Shown piece by piece: positions 1 through 5,807 of a DNA stretch of 5,807 nucleotides. How positions within the stretch are numbered: position 1 is the first letter of the stretch; each line of letters starts with the position of its first letter. The stretch spans positions 5,481-11,287 of the forward strand of contig VYCZ01000124.1 in the NCBI GenBank assembly GCA_009843675.1, written 5' to 3'. The stretch comes from Gammaproteobacteria bacterium. GTDB lineage: Bacteria; Pseudomonadota; Gammaproteobacteria; Eutrophobiales; Eutrophobiaceae. Both the position numbers and the translations under genes were made by a program. The notes beneath the pieces are model-generated. The model worked only from the letters and a program-made list of their open reading frames with translations. It had not been told where the DNA came from and made no database searches.

Positions 1-1774
1 CTACCGGGCTGTCCGGAAAGCTGTGACCGTACTCACTGTGGTGTAACGCATGAAATGCCGCGAGCGTTTCCCGGATGGTTTCCTCGTTCACTTCGCCACC
101 AGGAACGGCTACGCGCAACTCATATCCCTGGCCAACATAATGCATATCCGTATAGCGCAGAAAACGCGTCAGAGCGGGGTCGATGTTGTCCGTTTCAAAC
201 TGTCTACGCAGTTGTGCTTCCATATCGGCAAAGCCGCTGTTCAAACGTTGAAAATCAATCGCCGTAGAGAGCTGAAATGATGTTTGAATGATGTCGTATT
301 TCAAATCCGTGGTTAACAGACCCATGGCGGAGTTTATACCGGGATAGGGAGGAACGATGACTTCCGGTATTTCCAGCATACGGGCGACCTCTGCGCCATG
401 CAGGGGGCCGGCGCCCCCGGAGGCGACAAGCGCATAGTCACGCGGGTCAATTCCTTTTTGTACGGTACGCGCGCGTATGGCATTCGCCATATTGGAATTA
501 AGCAGGGTGGTAATGCCTTCGGCGGCATCCAGGAGCGGTATCCCCAGGCGGTCCGCCATACGCTGTACGACCTCCCGGGCTGCCCCGGTATCCAGGTCCA
601 TGGCGCCCCCCAGGAAGTTTCCTTCATCCAGTCTGCCCAAGACCAGGTTTGCATCGGTGACGGTAGCCTCAATGCCGCCTTGACCGTATGCGGCCGGACC
701 CGGTTTGGCGCCGGCGCTTTGCGGACCGACCTTGAAACCGCCACCGTCATCGAGATAAGCAATCGAACCGCCGCCGGCGCCTATGGTATGGACATCGACC
801 ATGGGGACCATGATCGGATACCCGCCAATGAATGTATCCCGCGCCGATGCCTCGGCGAACGTTCCGTCCGTGACAACACCGATGTCTGCACTGGTGCCGC
901 CGATATCGAATGTAATTACGTTTTTCCGCTTAGCCAGGTCTCCGACCCAGGCGCCGCCCAGGACACCGGCAGCGAGTCCGGACATCATGGTATTTATGGG
1001 TAATCGCGAGATCGTTTCCGCTGTCGCCACACCCCCGTTCGAACACATGATGTGCAACTCTGCGCGGATATTCTCCGTGCGCAACGCCTGTTCCAGGTTC
1101 TCGACATACTCACGCACCAACGGTCCGATAAATGCATTCATGGCCGCCGTCGTAAAACGCTCGAATTCGCGGAACTGGGGTGAAACCTCGCTGGAGGTGG
1201 TAACAAAGGCATCCGGGCAATGTTCCTCCACGATGGATTTGGCGCGCTCCTCATGCTCCGGGTTGAGATAGGAGAAAAGAAAACAGATTGCGATAGAATT
1301 AATGCCTGCTTCGTGTAACTCAAGCGCGGCCTGCCTGACCTCGTCCTCTTTCAGCGGCGCCAGTACTTCGCCGTTGGGAGGAGTCAGCCGTTCGGTGACG
1401 GTCTTGCGAAAGCGCCTCTTGATTAACGGTCTTGCCTGCCAGGGTATGTCCTGCATTATCGAATAGTGCTGCGGACGCTGGTGGCGGCCGATATGGATAA
1501 TATCGCGGAAACCGGCCGTTGTGATCATGCCTGCCTGCACGCCCCGGTACTGCAGCACCGCATTGGTAGCGACTGTTGTGCCGTGGAAGACATGCGCAAT
1601 ATCCGCGTGGGCGACGTCATTGCGTTCGCATATTTCACCTATGCCCCGGATTACGGCTATGGAGGGGTCATCAGGAGTGCTGGCGATCTTGTGGATTGCG
1701 ATTTCAGTAGAGGACGAGTCGGTCAAAACAATATCGGTAAATGTGCCGCCGACATCTACGCCAATGACTTTCAT
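1..1774 (-). CDS. hyuA: Hydantoinase A / 5-oxoprolinase family subunit (HyuA), C-terminus cut by window edge
   Basis: Reading the minus strand from the ATG at 1774 gives 591 codons with no stop, running off the left edge; the family is usually about 690 residues, so roughly the last 100 are missing. The N-terminal phosphate-binding motif VDVGGTFTD is at residues 6-14, [10 protein letters not shown] at 64-73, a second ASKHA-type nucleotide motif [13 protein letters not shown] at 289-301, IGAGGGS at 331-337, KPGPAAYG at 357-364 and SGGAGPLHG at 452-460. These match the Hydant_A_N and Hydantoinase_A domains in order. Family members work with a HyuB partner in the ATP-dependent opening of hydantoin-like or 5-oxoproline rings in the cytoplasm; some relatives are carboxylases, so the substrate is inferred. 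No clear Shine-Dalgarno precedes the ATG, but no other in-frame ATG lies between it and the promoter. It is divergent from its presumed partner hyuB, which is unusual. No frameshift seen. Confidence 0.93.
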   Translation of the reverse strand, partial: MKVIGVDVGGTFTDIVLTDSSSTEIAIHKIASTPDDPSIAVIRGIGEICERNDVAHADIAHVFHGTTVATNAVLQYRGVQAGMITTAGFRDIIHIGRHQRPQHYSIMQDIPWQARPLIKRRFRKTVTERLTPPNGEVLAPLKEDEVRQAALELHEAGINSIAICFLFSYLNPEHEERAKSIVEEHCPDAFVTTSSEVSPQFREFERFTTAAMNAFIGPLVREYVENLEQALRTENIRAELHIMCSNGGVATAETISRLPINTMMSGLAAGVLGGAWVGDLAKRKNVITFDIGGTSADIGVVTDGTFAEASARDTFIGGYPIMVPMVDVHTIGAGGGSIAYLDDGGGFKVGPQSAGAKPGPAAYGQGGIEATVTDANLVLGRLDEGNFLGGAMDLDTGAAREVVQRMADRLGIPLLDAAEGITTLLNSNMANAIRARTVQKGIDPRDYALVASGGAGPLHGAEVARMLEIPEVIVPPYPGINSAMGLLTTDLKYDIIQTSFQLSTAIDFQRLNSGFADMEAQLRRQFETDNIDPALTRFLRYTDMHYVGQGYELRVAVPGGEVNEETIRETLAAFHALHHSEYGHSFPDSPV

Positions 1775-1819
1775 GCTTGTGGGTTTTCGCTGACTGACCG
1801 GTATGGCCGGTAAGGAATG

Positions 1820-1848
1820 ATCATAAATGAAAGTGGATTCAACTTCAA
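1820..1848 (-). promoter_or_regulatory. Candidate sigma70 promoter for hyuA
   Basis: On the minus strand a -35 box TTGAAG (1848-1843, four of six consensus bases, TTGA intact) is followed after exactly 17 bases by a -10 box TATGAT (1825-1820, five of six). Transcription would start near 1813, giving a leader of about 39 bases before the hyuA ATG. The position, spacing and match are good for a predicted promoter, but it rests on sequence pattern alone. The palindrome ATGATCAT overlaps the -10 box. Confidence 0.5.
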
Positions 1849-1872
1849 CTTGCGCCCCGAATACGCTACAGT
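1844..1872 (+). promoter_or_regulatory. Weak candidate promoter for the hyuB-allA-puuE operon
   Basis: A -35-like TTCAAC (1844-1849, three of six consensus bases) and a -10-like TACAGT (1867-1872, four of six) are 17 bases apart and face hyuB. The -35 element overlaps the -35 element of the opposed hyuA promoter, and the -10 lies inside the dyad at 1859-1876, so a protein on the dyad would be placed to block it. The match is poor and might be chance; a weak box would be consistent with an activated promoter. Confidence 0.22.
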
Positions 1873-1876
1873 ATTC
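1859..1876. promoter_or_regulatory. Perfect dyad, candidate operator
   Basis: GAATAC at 1859-1864 and GTATTC at 1871-1876 are exact reverse complements separated by six bases, in the middle of the divergent gap. The dyad centre lies about 54 bases upstream of the predicted hyuA start site and overlaps the candidate hyuB -10 box, so one bound dimer could act on both promoters. I do not recognise the half-site as that of a named regulator. A repeat of this size could arise by chance in a gap this long (I estimate of order one in four), so the assignment depends on its position. Confidence 0.35.
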
Positions 1877-1919
1877 ATGGTTGACGGAAAACAGGTCGAT
1901 ATATGGAGTCCACAACAAA

Positions 1920-3719
1920 ATGAACATGGCCGGCCCGCAAATCAAACTGCAATCAAGCGCCACACGGGTAGATCCCGTGACCGCCAGTATTATCTACGGC
2001 GCGCTGGAAAACATCGCAATAGAAATGGGATACAAACTCATGCGCATGTCCTATTCCAGCATCATCCGCGAATCCGAGGACTTCGGCGCTGCGCTGTGTG
2101 ACGCGCAAGGCCGGCAACTCTGCGAATGCAAGAAAAGTACGCCGCTTCAGTCCGGTCCCATCCCCGGTTATGTCCAGGGAATAATGAAACAATTACAGGC
2201 GCGTGGCGACGTCCTGCGCGAAGGCGACGTGATCATTCATAATGATGCGTATAACGGGGCTTCCCACAGCCCGGATATCGGCTTCTGCGTCCCCGTGTTC
2301 CATGCCGGGGAACACATCGGCATCGCAATGACGACAGCTCATCACCTCGATATCGGTTCATGCGAGCCGGGGAGCGTCGGCGTTTCCAATTGTGCCGACG
2401 CCTACGCTGAAGGCCTGCAGTTCAAGGCCATAAAAGTGGAGGACCGGGGTGTCAGTAACGGCGCCGTATGGCAATTGATACGGGATAACGTCCGTGTCCC
2501 CGATTTGATAGTGGGTGACATGGAAGCCCAGATTGCCGCCTGCCGTGTCGGGGCTGAACGGTTTGTCGCGCTCATTGATCGGTTCGGGCTGGATGTCCTG
2601 AGGGAAGCGGTTGAAGACCTGTTTGATTATTCCGAGCGTTTGATGCGGACACAGATAGAGAAAATACCTGACGGTACCTACTCAGCAACCGGCGTAGTGG
2701 ATGGTTACCTGGATCATTCGGATCCCGATTTACAATTACTGCCCATAAAAGTCAGCGTCACTGTTGCCGGGTCCGAATTGACGGTTGACCTGACAGGCAC
2801 GGCCGACCAGGTAGAGGGTCATGCCATTAATATGCCGTTCATCGGAACGGTTGACGTTTCCATCTGGTTGACCCTGCGCTCCATCCTGCTCGATACGGAG
2901 GTGCATGGCGATATCCCGCAGAATGCGGGATTGTACCGGCCGATACATATCACGGCGCCGAAGGGATCACTGGCAAACCCGGTTTTTCCCGTGCCGACAA
3001 TGGCGCGCGTCTCTCCGGGCAATGTCCTGGCGGATACGCTCATGCGCGCGCTGGCCCCTGTCATGCCGGAACAGGTCAGCGCCGGCATTGCCAATCTCAA
3101 GGCCCTGGGATTTTCCGGCCTGCGCGGCGGACAACACTGGGTTCATATTGAAATTTTTGAGGGTAGCTATGGCGGGCGCTTCGGCAAGGACGGCATGGAT
3201 ACCGTGGATACCCTTTATGCCAACACCCGCAACAACCCGATAGAAGACATCGAAACCCATGTGCCGCTACGGGTCAACCAGTATCAACTGCGGGACAATG
3301 CCTGTCCCGCAGGCAGGTGGCGCGGCGGGCTCGGAATGATCAAGGAAGTCGAATTCCTGGCGGATGGCTCGGTCAGCGCCGAAGGCGACGGCCATTCCCA
3401 GCAGGGCTGGGGTTTTGAAGGCGGAGACAACGGTGTATCGTCAGCATTGATCCTGAAACGCAATAATGGCGAGCAACTCAACCTGCCGTCAATGTTGCAA
3501 ACCCGGCCTGCACTGGCAGGGGACAGATTCATTGCCATAGGCGGCGCGGGGGGCGGTTACGGCAATCCTTATGCGCGCCCTGCGGACCGGGTCCTGGACG
3601 ATTACCTGGACGGCTATATTTCCCGCAGCGAGGCCCAGGACAAGTACGGTGTGGTGATAACGGCGGCGGACACCGTGGATTTTGACCGGACAAAGGGTAT
3701 CAGAGGCGCGGTAGGCTAA
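1920..3719 (+). CDS. hyuB: Hydantoinase B / 5-oxoprolinase family subunit (HyuB)
   Basis: From the ATG at 1920 this gives 599 residues, close to the family size (roughly 520-600). Family hallmarks appear in order: [20 protein letters not shown] near residues 17-36 (the usual N-terminal helix), [20 protein letters not shown] at 102-121, AHHLDIG at 140-146, the [14 protein letters not shown] segment at 414-427, NNPIE at 438-442 (usually close to NTPVE), GRWRGGLG at 465-472 and the glycine-rich [10 protein letters not shown] at 541-550. It is the partner of HyuA in ATP-dependent cleavage of hydantoin-like rings; the substrate is inferred only. Start choice: GGAG at 1905-1908 sits 11 bases before 1920; 1926 is a second option. 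The frame stays open to an ATG at 1827, preceded by AAGGA, but those 31 extra residues resemble nothing in the family and cover the promoter region. It is followed after nine bases by the allA-like gene, so it probably leads an operon. Confidence 0.93.
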   Translation: MNMAGPQIKLQSSATRVDPVTASIIYGALENIAIEMGYKLMRMSYSSIIRESEDFGAALCDAQGRQLCECKKSTPLQSGPIPGYVQGIMKQLQARGDVLREGDVIIHNDAYNGASHSPDIGFCVPVFHAGEHIGIAMTTAHHLDIGSCEPGSVGVSNCADAYAEGLQFKAIKVEDRGVSNGAVWQLIRDNVRVPDLIVGDMEAQIAACRVGAERFVALIDRFGLDVLREAVEDLFDYSERLMRTQIEKIPDGTYSATGVVDGYLDHSDPDLQLLPIKVSVTVAGSELTVDLTGTADQVEGHAINMPFIGTVDVSIWLTLRSILLDTEVHGDIPQNAGLYRPIHITAPKGSLANPVFPVPTMARVSPGNVLADTLMRALAPVMPEQVSAGIANLKALGFSGLRGGQHWVHIEIFEGSYGGRFGKDGMDTVDTLYANTRNNPIEDIETHVPLRVNQYQLRDNACPAGRWRGGLGMIKEVEFLADGSVSAEGDGHSQQGWGFEGGDNGVSSALILKRNNGEQLNLPSMLQTRPALAGDRFIAIGGAGGGYGNPYARPADRVLDDYLDGYISRSEAQDKYGVVITAADTVDFDRTKGIRGAVG

Positions 3720-3728
3720 TTCCTGAAA

Positions 3729-4253
3729 ATGACCGGTGTACCGATAATCACTGCCGAACCCCTGCATGCGGACAGTTTTTCTGAATTTGGAGAGGTGATT
3801 CACAGACCGCCTGAAGGCGTTCGTGAATTCTTCAATGACCGGCTCGAAAACAACCGCGCTGATGCACGGGCCGATCTCTCCCTTGCCACGATAAAACCTG
3901 TCGACAAGCTGCCGTTACATGCGACTGTGATGGAACGCCACCCGTTCTCAAGCCAGACGTTTTTGCCATTAAAGGCATCCAGGTATTTTGTTGTCGTCGC
4001 GCCGGATAACGACGAAGGCGGGCCGGACCTGGCCAGGGTGAGGGCCTTTGTGGCTGAGGGCAACCAGGGTGTTACATACCGCTGCGGCATCTGGCACCAT
4101 GGAATGACGGTACTCGATGAGAGTGCCGTGATGGCCGTTTTGATGTGGTGCGACGGCAGCAGCGCAGACGAAGAGTTTCTCGATATCGATACGCCGTTCG
4201 ACGTTGTGCTGCCCACCGACACGGAAACCCGGCTTGAGCGGATGGATTCGTAA
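3729..4253 (+). CDS. allA: Ureidoglycolate lyase family protein (AllA-like)
   Basis: The 174-residue product matches the AllA (ureidoglycolate hydrolase) family, usually about 160-175 residues, a cupin-like cytoplasmic enzyme. The family splits ureidoglycolate to glyoxylate and urea, the last step of allantoin breakdown. Supporting segments are FSEFGEVI at 17-24, MERHPFSSQTFLPL at 68-81, YFVVVAP at 86-92, PDLARVRAFVAEGNQGVTYR at 99-118 and WHH at 122-124. Compared with the E. coli protein as I remember it, WHHPL is WHHGM here and the later IDRGGSDNC-type segment reads MWCDGSSADEE (139-149), so this is a diverged member and substrate drift is possible. It begins nine bases after the hyuB stop with no strong Shine-Dalgarno (AGG at 3713-3715 is 13 bases away), suggesting translation coupled to hyuB. 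Its TAA shares one base with the next start codon. Confidence 0.88.
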   Translation: MTGVPIITAEPLHADSFSEFGEVIHRPPEGVREFFNDRLENNRADARADLSLATIKPVDKLPLHATVMERHPFSSQTFLPLKASRYFVVVAPDNDEGGPDLARVRAFVAEGNQGVTYRCGIWHHGMTVLDESAVMAVLMWCDGSSADEEFLDIDTPFDVVLPTDTETRLERMDS

Positions 4254-5170
4254 TGGTTTACTCACCGGAAAGAGACCTGATCGGTTACGGCGCAAACCCA
4301 CCGGATCCGGCCTGGCCGGACGGCGCCCGGCTTGCGCTCAATTTTGTCCTGAATTACGAGGAAGGATCGGAGTATTCAATCCCGGATAATGACGCCCGTT
4401 CGGACAGCGCCCTGACGGAAGTCGGCGGCTACGACCCCGGCCTCAAAGGGCGGGACCTGGCAGCGGAATCCATGTACGAATACGGATCCCGGGTCGGGTT
4501 CTGGCGCTTGTTGCGCCTGTTTCAGGAGCGCAACCTGCCGTTAACGGTGTTCGGCTGCGCGCTGGCGCTGGAACGTCATCCTCCCGCCGCCGAAGCGATA
4601 AAACAGGCAAACTACGATGTCTGTTGTCATGGCTGGCGCTGGGAAAATCATTTCGATCTCGATATCGAAGAAGAGCGTGAACATATCCACCGGGCCATAA
4701 GATCACTGGAAAGGACTGTCGGTGAAAGACCTTACGGCTGGTACTGCCGCTACGGTCCCAGCATCAATACAAGGCATCTGATTGTCGAGGAGGGGAACTT
4801 TCTTTATGACTCCGATGCGTATAACGACGACCTGCCCTACTGGGTACGGGTAAACGGACATTCGCACCTGGTTGTCCCTTACACCCTCAGTAACAATGAC
4901 GCCAAGTTTGCCCTGGGTTCTTTTTCCACGGCGCGCGAGTTCGGCGATTATCTCCAGGACTGTTTCGATGTGATGTACCGGGAAGGTGAGACACATCCCA
5001 GGATGATGTCGGTCGGCCTTCACCTTCGGGTCATAGGTCATCCCGCCCGTATTCCCGGCCTCGAACGGTTTCTCGATTATGTCATGAAACATGATGGCGT
5101 GTGGGTTACCCGGCGGATTGATATTGCCAGGCACTGGATTGCGACGCATCCCTGTAACAATAACCGGTAA
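4253..5170 (+). CDS. puuE: PuuE-type allantoinase (polysaccharide-deacetylase fold)
   Basis: The 305-residue product matches PuuE allantoinases (about 305-310 residues) along its length: RDLIGYGANPPDPAWP at 7-22, LNFVLNYEEGSE at 29-40, ESMYEYGSRVGFWRLLRLF at 72-90, CCHGWRWENH at 124-133, ERPYGWY at 158-164, NTRHLIVEEGNFLYDSDAYN at 172-191, DDLPYW at 192-197, VPYTLSNND at 208-216, GLHLRVIGHPAR at 255-266 and TRRIDIARHW at 286-295. The family hydrolyses allantoin to allantoate and is known to have been recruited from polysaccharide deacetylases without their metal centre; consistent with this, the metal-binding Asp-Asp of motif 1 is not seen (NYEEG instead). Several motif residues depart from the Pseudomonas enzymes as I remember them (see findings), so allantoin may not be the true substrate. 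The ATG overlaps the stop of the allA-like gene in TAATG, and GGA at 4244-4246 is six bases upstream, so coupled translation is likely. No signal peptide; cytoplasmic. Confidence 0.88.
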   Translation: MVYSPERDLIGYGANPPDPAWPDGARLALNFVLNYEEGSEYSIPDNDARSDSALTEVGGYDPGLKGRDLAAESMYEYGSRVGFWRLLRLFQERNLPLTVFGCALALERHPPAAEAIKQANYDVCCHGWRWENHFDLDIEEEREHIHRAIRSLERTVGERPYGWYCRYGPSINTRHLIVEEGNFLYDSDAYNDDLPYWVRVNGHSHLVVPYTLSNNDAKFALGSFSTAREFGDYLQDCFDVMYREGETHPRMMSVGLHLRVIGHPARIPGLERFLDYVMKHDGVWVTRRIDIARHWIATHPCNNNR

Positions 5171-5262
5171 GGAAGCTTCCACTCAATAAACAGCTCCTGA
5201 AGTTCGTGCCAGTCTCAAGTTATGGCTTTCAGGCCGGCACACCGGAGATATGAACGACCAGA
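5171..5262 (+). other. 92-base spacer between puuE and the permease gene
   Basis: The spacer starts directly after the puuE stop with a perfect 10-base palindrome GGAAGCTTCC (5171-5180). It also contains CCTGAA (5196-5201) matching TTCAGG (5228-5233) and GTGCC (5206-5210) matching GGCAC (5236-5240); these two pairings cross, so they exclude each other in a simple hairpin. There is no T-run, so I do not call a terminator, and I find no convincing promoter. The permease is most simply read as part of the same transcript. Near the end, GGAG at 5244-5247 is two bases from an ATG at 5250 that opens a six-codon frame. Confidence 0.5.
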
Positions 5263-5807
5263 ATGAATAACACCGGCGGCAATCCAGGAATCGAGAGTCT
5301 GAAACCGGTCGGTCACGGTGACAGGGTATTCAACCTCCTGTCCTATACATTGATGCTGTGGGCATCGCTTATTGTCATCCAGGGCTTTGTCCTGGGCCAG
5401 GCTTTGCTGCCGCCACAGGGAAACCTTTCCCTGGTCCAGGGCACCGCAGTCATACTGGTATCAGCGCTGATCATGACACTGTTCATGAGTCTCAACGGCA
5501 AGGCCGGATTGCAGCACGGAATTCCGTTTTGCATCCAGGTGCGGGCGTCGTTCGGTATCCGGGGGGCGCGTTTCCCCGAGCTTATTCGTCTGATACCGGC
5601 AATTGTCTGGTATGGATTCGGCACCTGGATAGCAGCCCTGGCCATGGACGGCATTATCCATACCCTGACCGGATTTACCGCTGACGGCATCAAGCTTATT
5701 TACTTTTTTGCATTTCTCATCATCCAGACATGGTTTGCCGCGCGCGGCATCCGCATGATGAAATGGTTTACCGTAGCGGCATCCGTAGCGCTGGTATTGA
5801 TCATAGT
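5263..5807 (+). CDS. NCS1-family nucleobase/hydantoin/allantoin permease, C-terminus cut by window edge
   Basis: From the ATG at 5263 the frame is open for 181 codons to the right edge; NCS1 transporters are usually about 450-500 residues, so well over half is missing. The hallmark HGIPFCIQVRASFGIRGARF (residues 85-104) with PELIR and VWYGFGTWIAA (115-125) is the conserved NCS1 TM2-TM3 region seen in Mhp1-type hydantoin and PucI-type allantoin permeases. Hydrophobic stretches at about 24-48, 57-78, 106-130, 143-160 and 166-181 fit successive membrane helices of an inner-membrane cation symporter. An in-frame stop at 5251-5253 blocks any longer N-terminus. The only nearby Shine-Dalgarno-like sequence, GGAG, is 15 bases upstream, which is too far for efficient use. 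Placement after puuE suggests that it imports the substrate of the pathway; the exact substrate cannot be read from this fragment. Confidence 0.92.
   Translation, partial: MNNTGGNPGIESLKPVGHGDRVFNLLSYTLMLWASLIVIQGFVLGQALLPPQGNLSLVQGTAVILVSALIMTLFMSLNGKAGLQHGIPFCIQVRASFGIRGARFPELIRLIPAIVWYGFGTWIAALAMDGIIHTLTGFTADGIKLIYFFAFLIIQTWFAARGIRMMKWFTVAASVALVLII

Larger units (their letters stand above)
1775..1919. promoter_or_regulatory. Divergent intergenic control region between hyuA and hyuB
   Basis: This 145-base gap lies between the two opposed start codons (taking hyuB to start at 1920). It contains a well-spaced sigma70-like promoter for hyuA, a weaker candidate facing hyuB, a perfect dyad at 1859-1876, an 8-base palindrome ATGATCAT at 1817-1824 that overlaps the hyuA -10 box, and a short inverted repeat ACCGG/CCGGT at 1797-1801 and 1807-1811 that would fall in the hyuA leader. 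Another possible -35 for hyuB is TTGACG at 1881-1886, but no well-spaced -10 follows it. The density of symmetric sites suggests regulator binding, which is inference. If hyuB really began at 1827, the gap would shrink to 52 bases and most of these signals would be coding. Confidence 0.6.

Noticed and set aside
398..1271. Long plus-strand open frames (201 and 162 residues) opposite hyuA
   Set aside because: Both are antisense to a strand whose translation carries unbroken HyuA motifs; their products show no recognisable domain and are explained by GC-rich codon shadowing.
1817..2101. 94-residue plus-strand frame at the start of hyuB
   Set aside because: It shares the same AAGGA but runs out of frame into the conserved hyuB coding region; its product has no recognisable features.
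1807..5174. 11-base identical match CCGGTAAGGAA at 1807-1817 and 5164-5174
   Set aside because: A match of this length is expected by chance in a window of this size; one copy overlaps the end of a coding region.
5171..5180. GGAAGCTTCC palindrome after the puuE stop as a terminator
   Set aside because: It has no loop to form a stable hairpin and no following T-run.
4703..5182. 159-residue minus-strand frame opposite puuE
   Set aside because: It is antisense to a gene with strong family motifs throughout and has no domain of its own.

Overview
The window (5,807 bases, mid-to-high GC, dense coding, short gaps, one-base gene overlap) looks like an ordinary bacterial chromosome segment. Codon use and the type of gene neighbourhood suggest a proteobacterium, but nothing here fixes the taxon and that is inference. 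It holds five protein-coding genes, two of them cut by the window edges. I saw no RNA gene, insertion sequence, CRISPR array or phage signal.

Layout: (1) bases 1-1774, minus strand: the first 591 residues of a hydantoinase A / 5-oxoprolinase family subunit (HyuA type), running off the left edge. (2) bases 1775-1919: a gap between two divergent genes, with a good sigma70-like promoter for hyuA, a weaker promoter candidate facing hyuB and a perfect 6+6 dyad. (3) bases 1920-3719, plus strand: the hydantoinase B partner subunit. (4) bases 3729-4253: an AllA-family ureidoglycolate lyase. (5) bases 4253-5170: a PuuE-type (metal-independent family) allantoinase of the polysaccharide-deacetylase fold, starting on the last base of the previous stop codon. 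(6) bases 5171-5262: a 92-base spacer. (7) bases 5263-5807: the first 181 residues of an NCS1 nucleobase/hydantoin/allantoin permease, running off the right edge.

Together these genes point to uptake and breakdown of a ureide with a hydantoin ring. The NCS1 permease would import the substrate. Allantoin is itself 5-ureidohydantoin, so PuuE and the ATP-dependent HyuAB complex could each open such a ring, and AllA releases glyoxylate and urea from ureidoglycolate. The step between allantoate and ureidoglycolate (allantoicase or allantoate amidohydrolase) is not in the window, and no regulator gene is either.

The least ordinary points are the split, divergent arrangement of hyuA and hyuB around a dyad-bearing control region, the presence of two different ring-opening chemistries in one locus, and the departure of both the PuuE-like and AllA-like proteins from the family motifs I remember. 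The last point raises the possibility that the pathway handles a modified allantoin or another hydantoin rather than allantoin itself.
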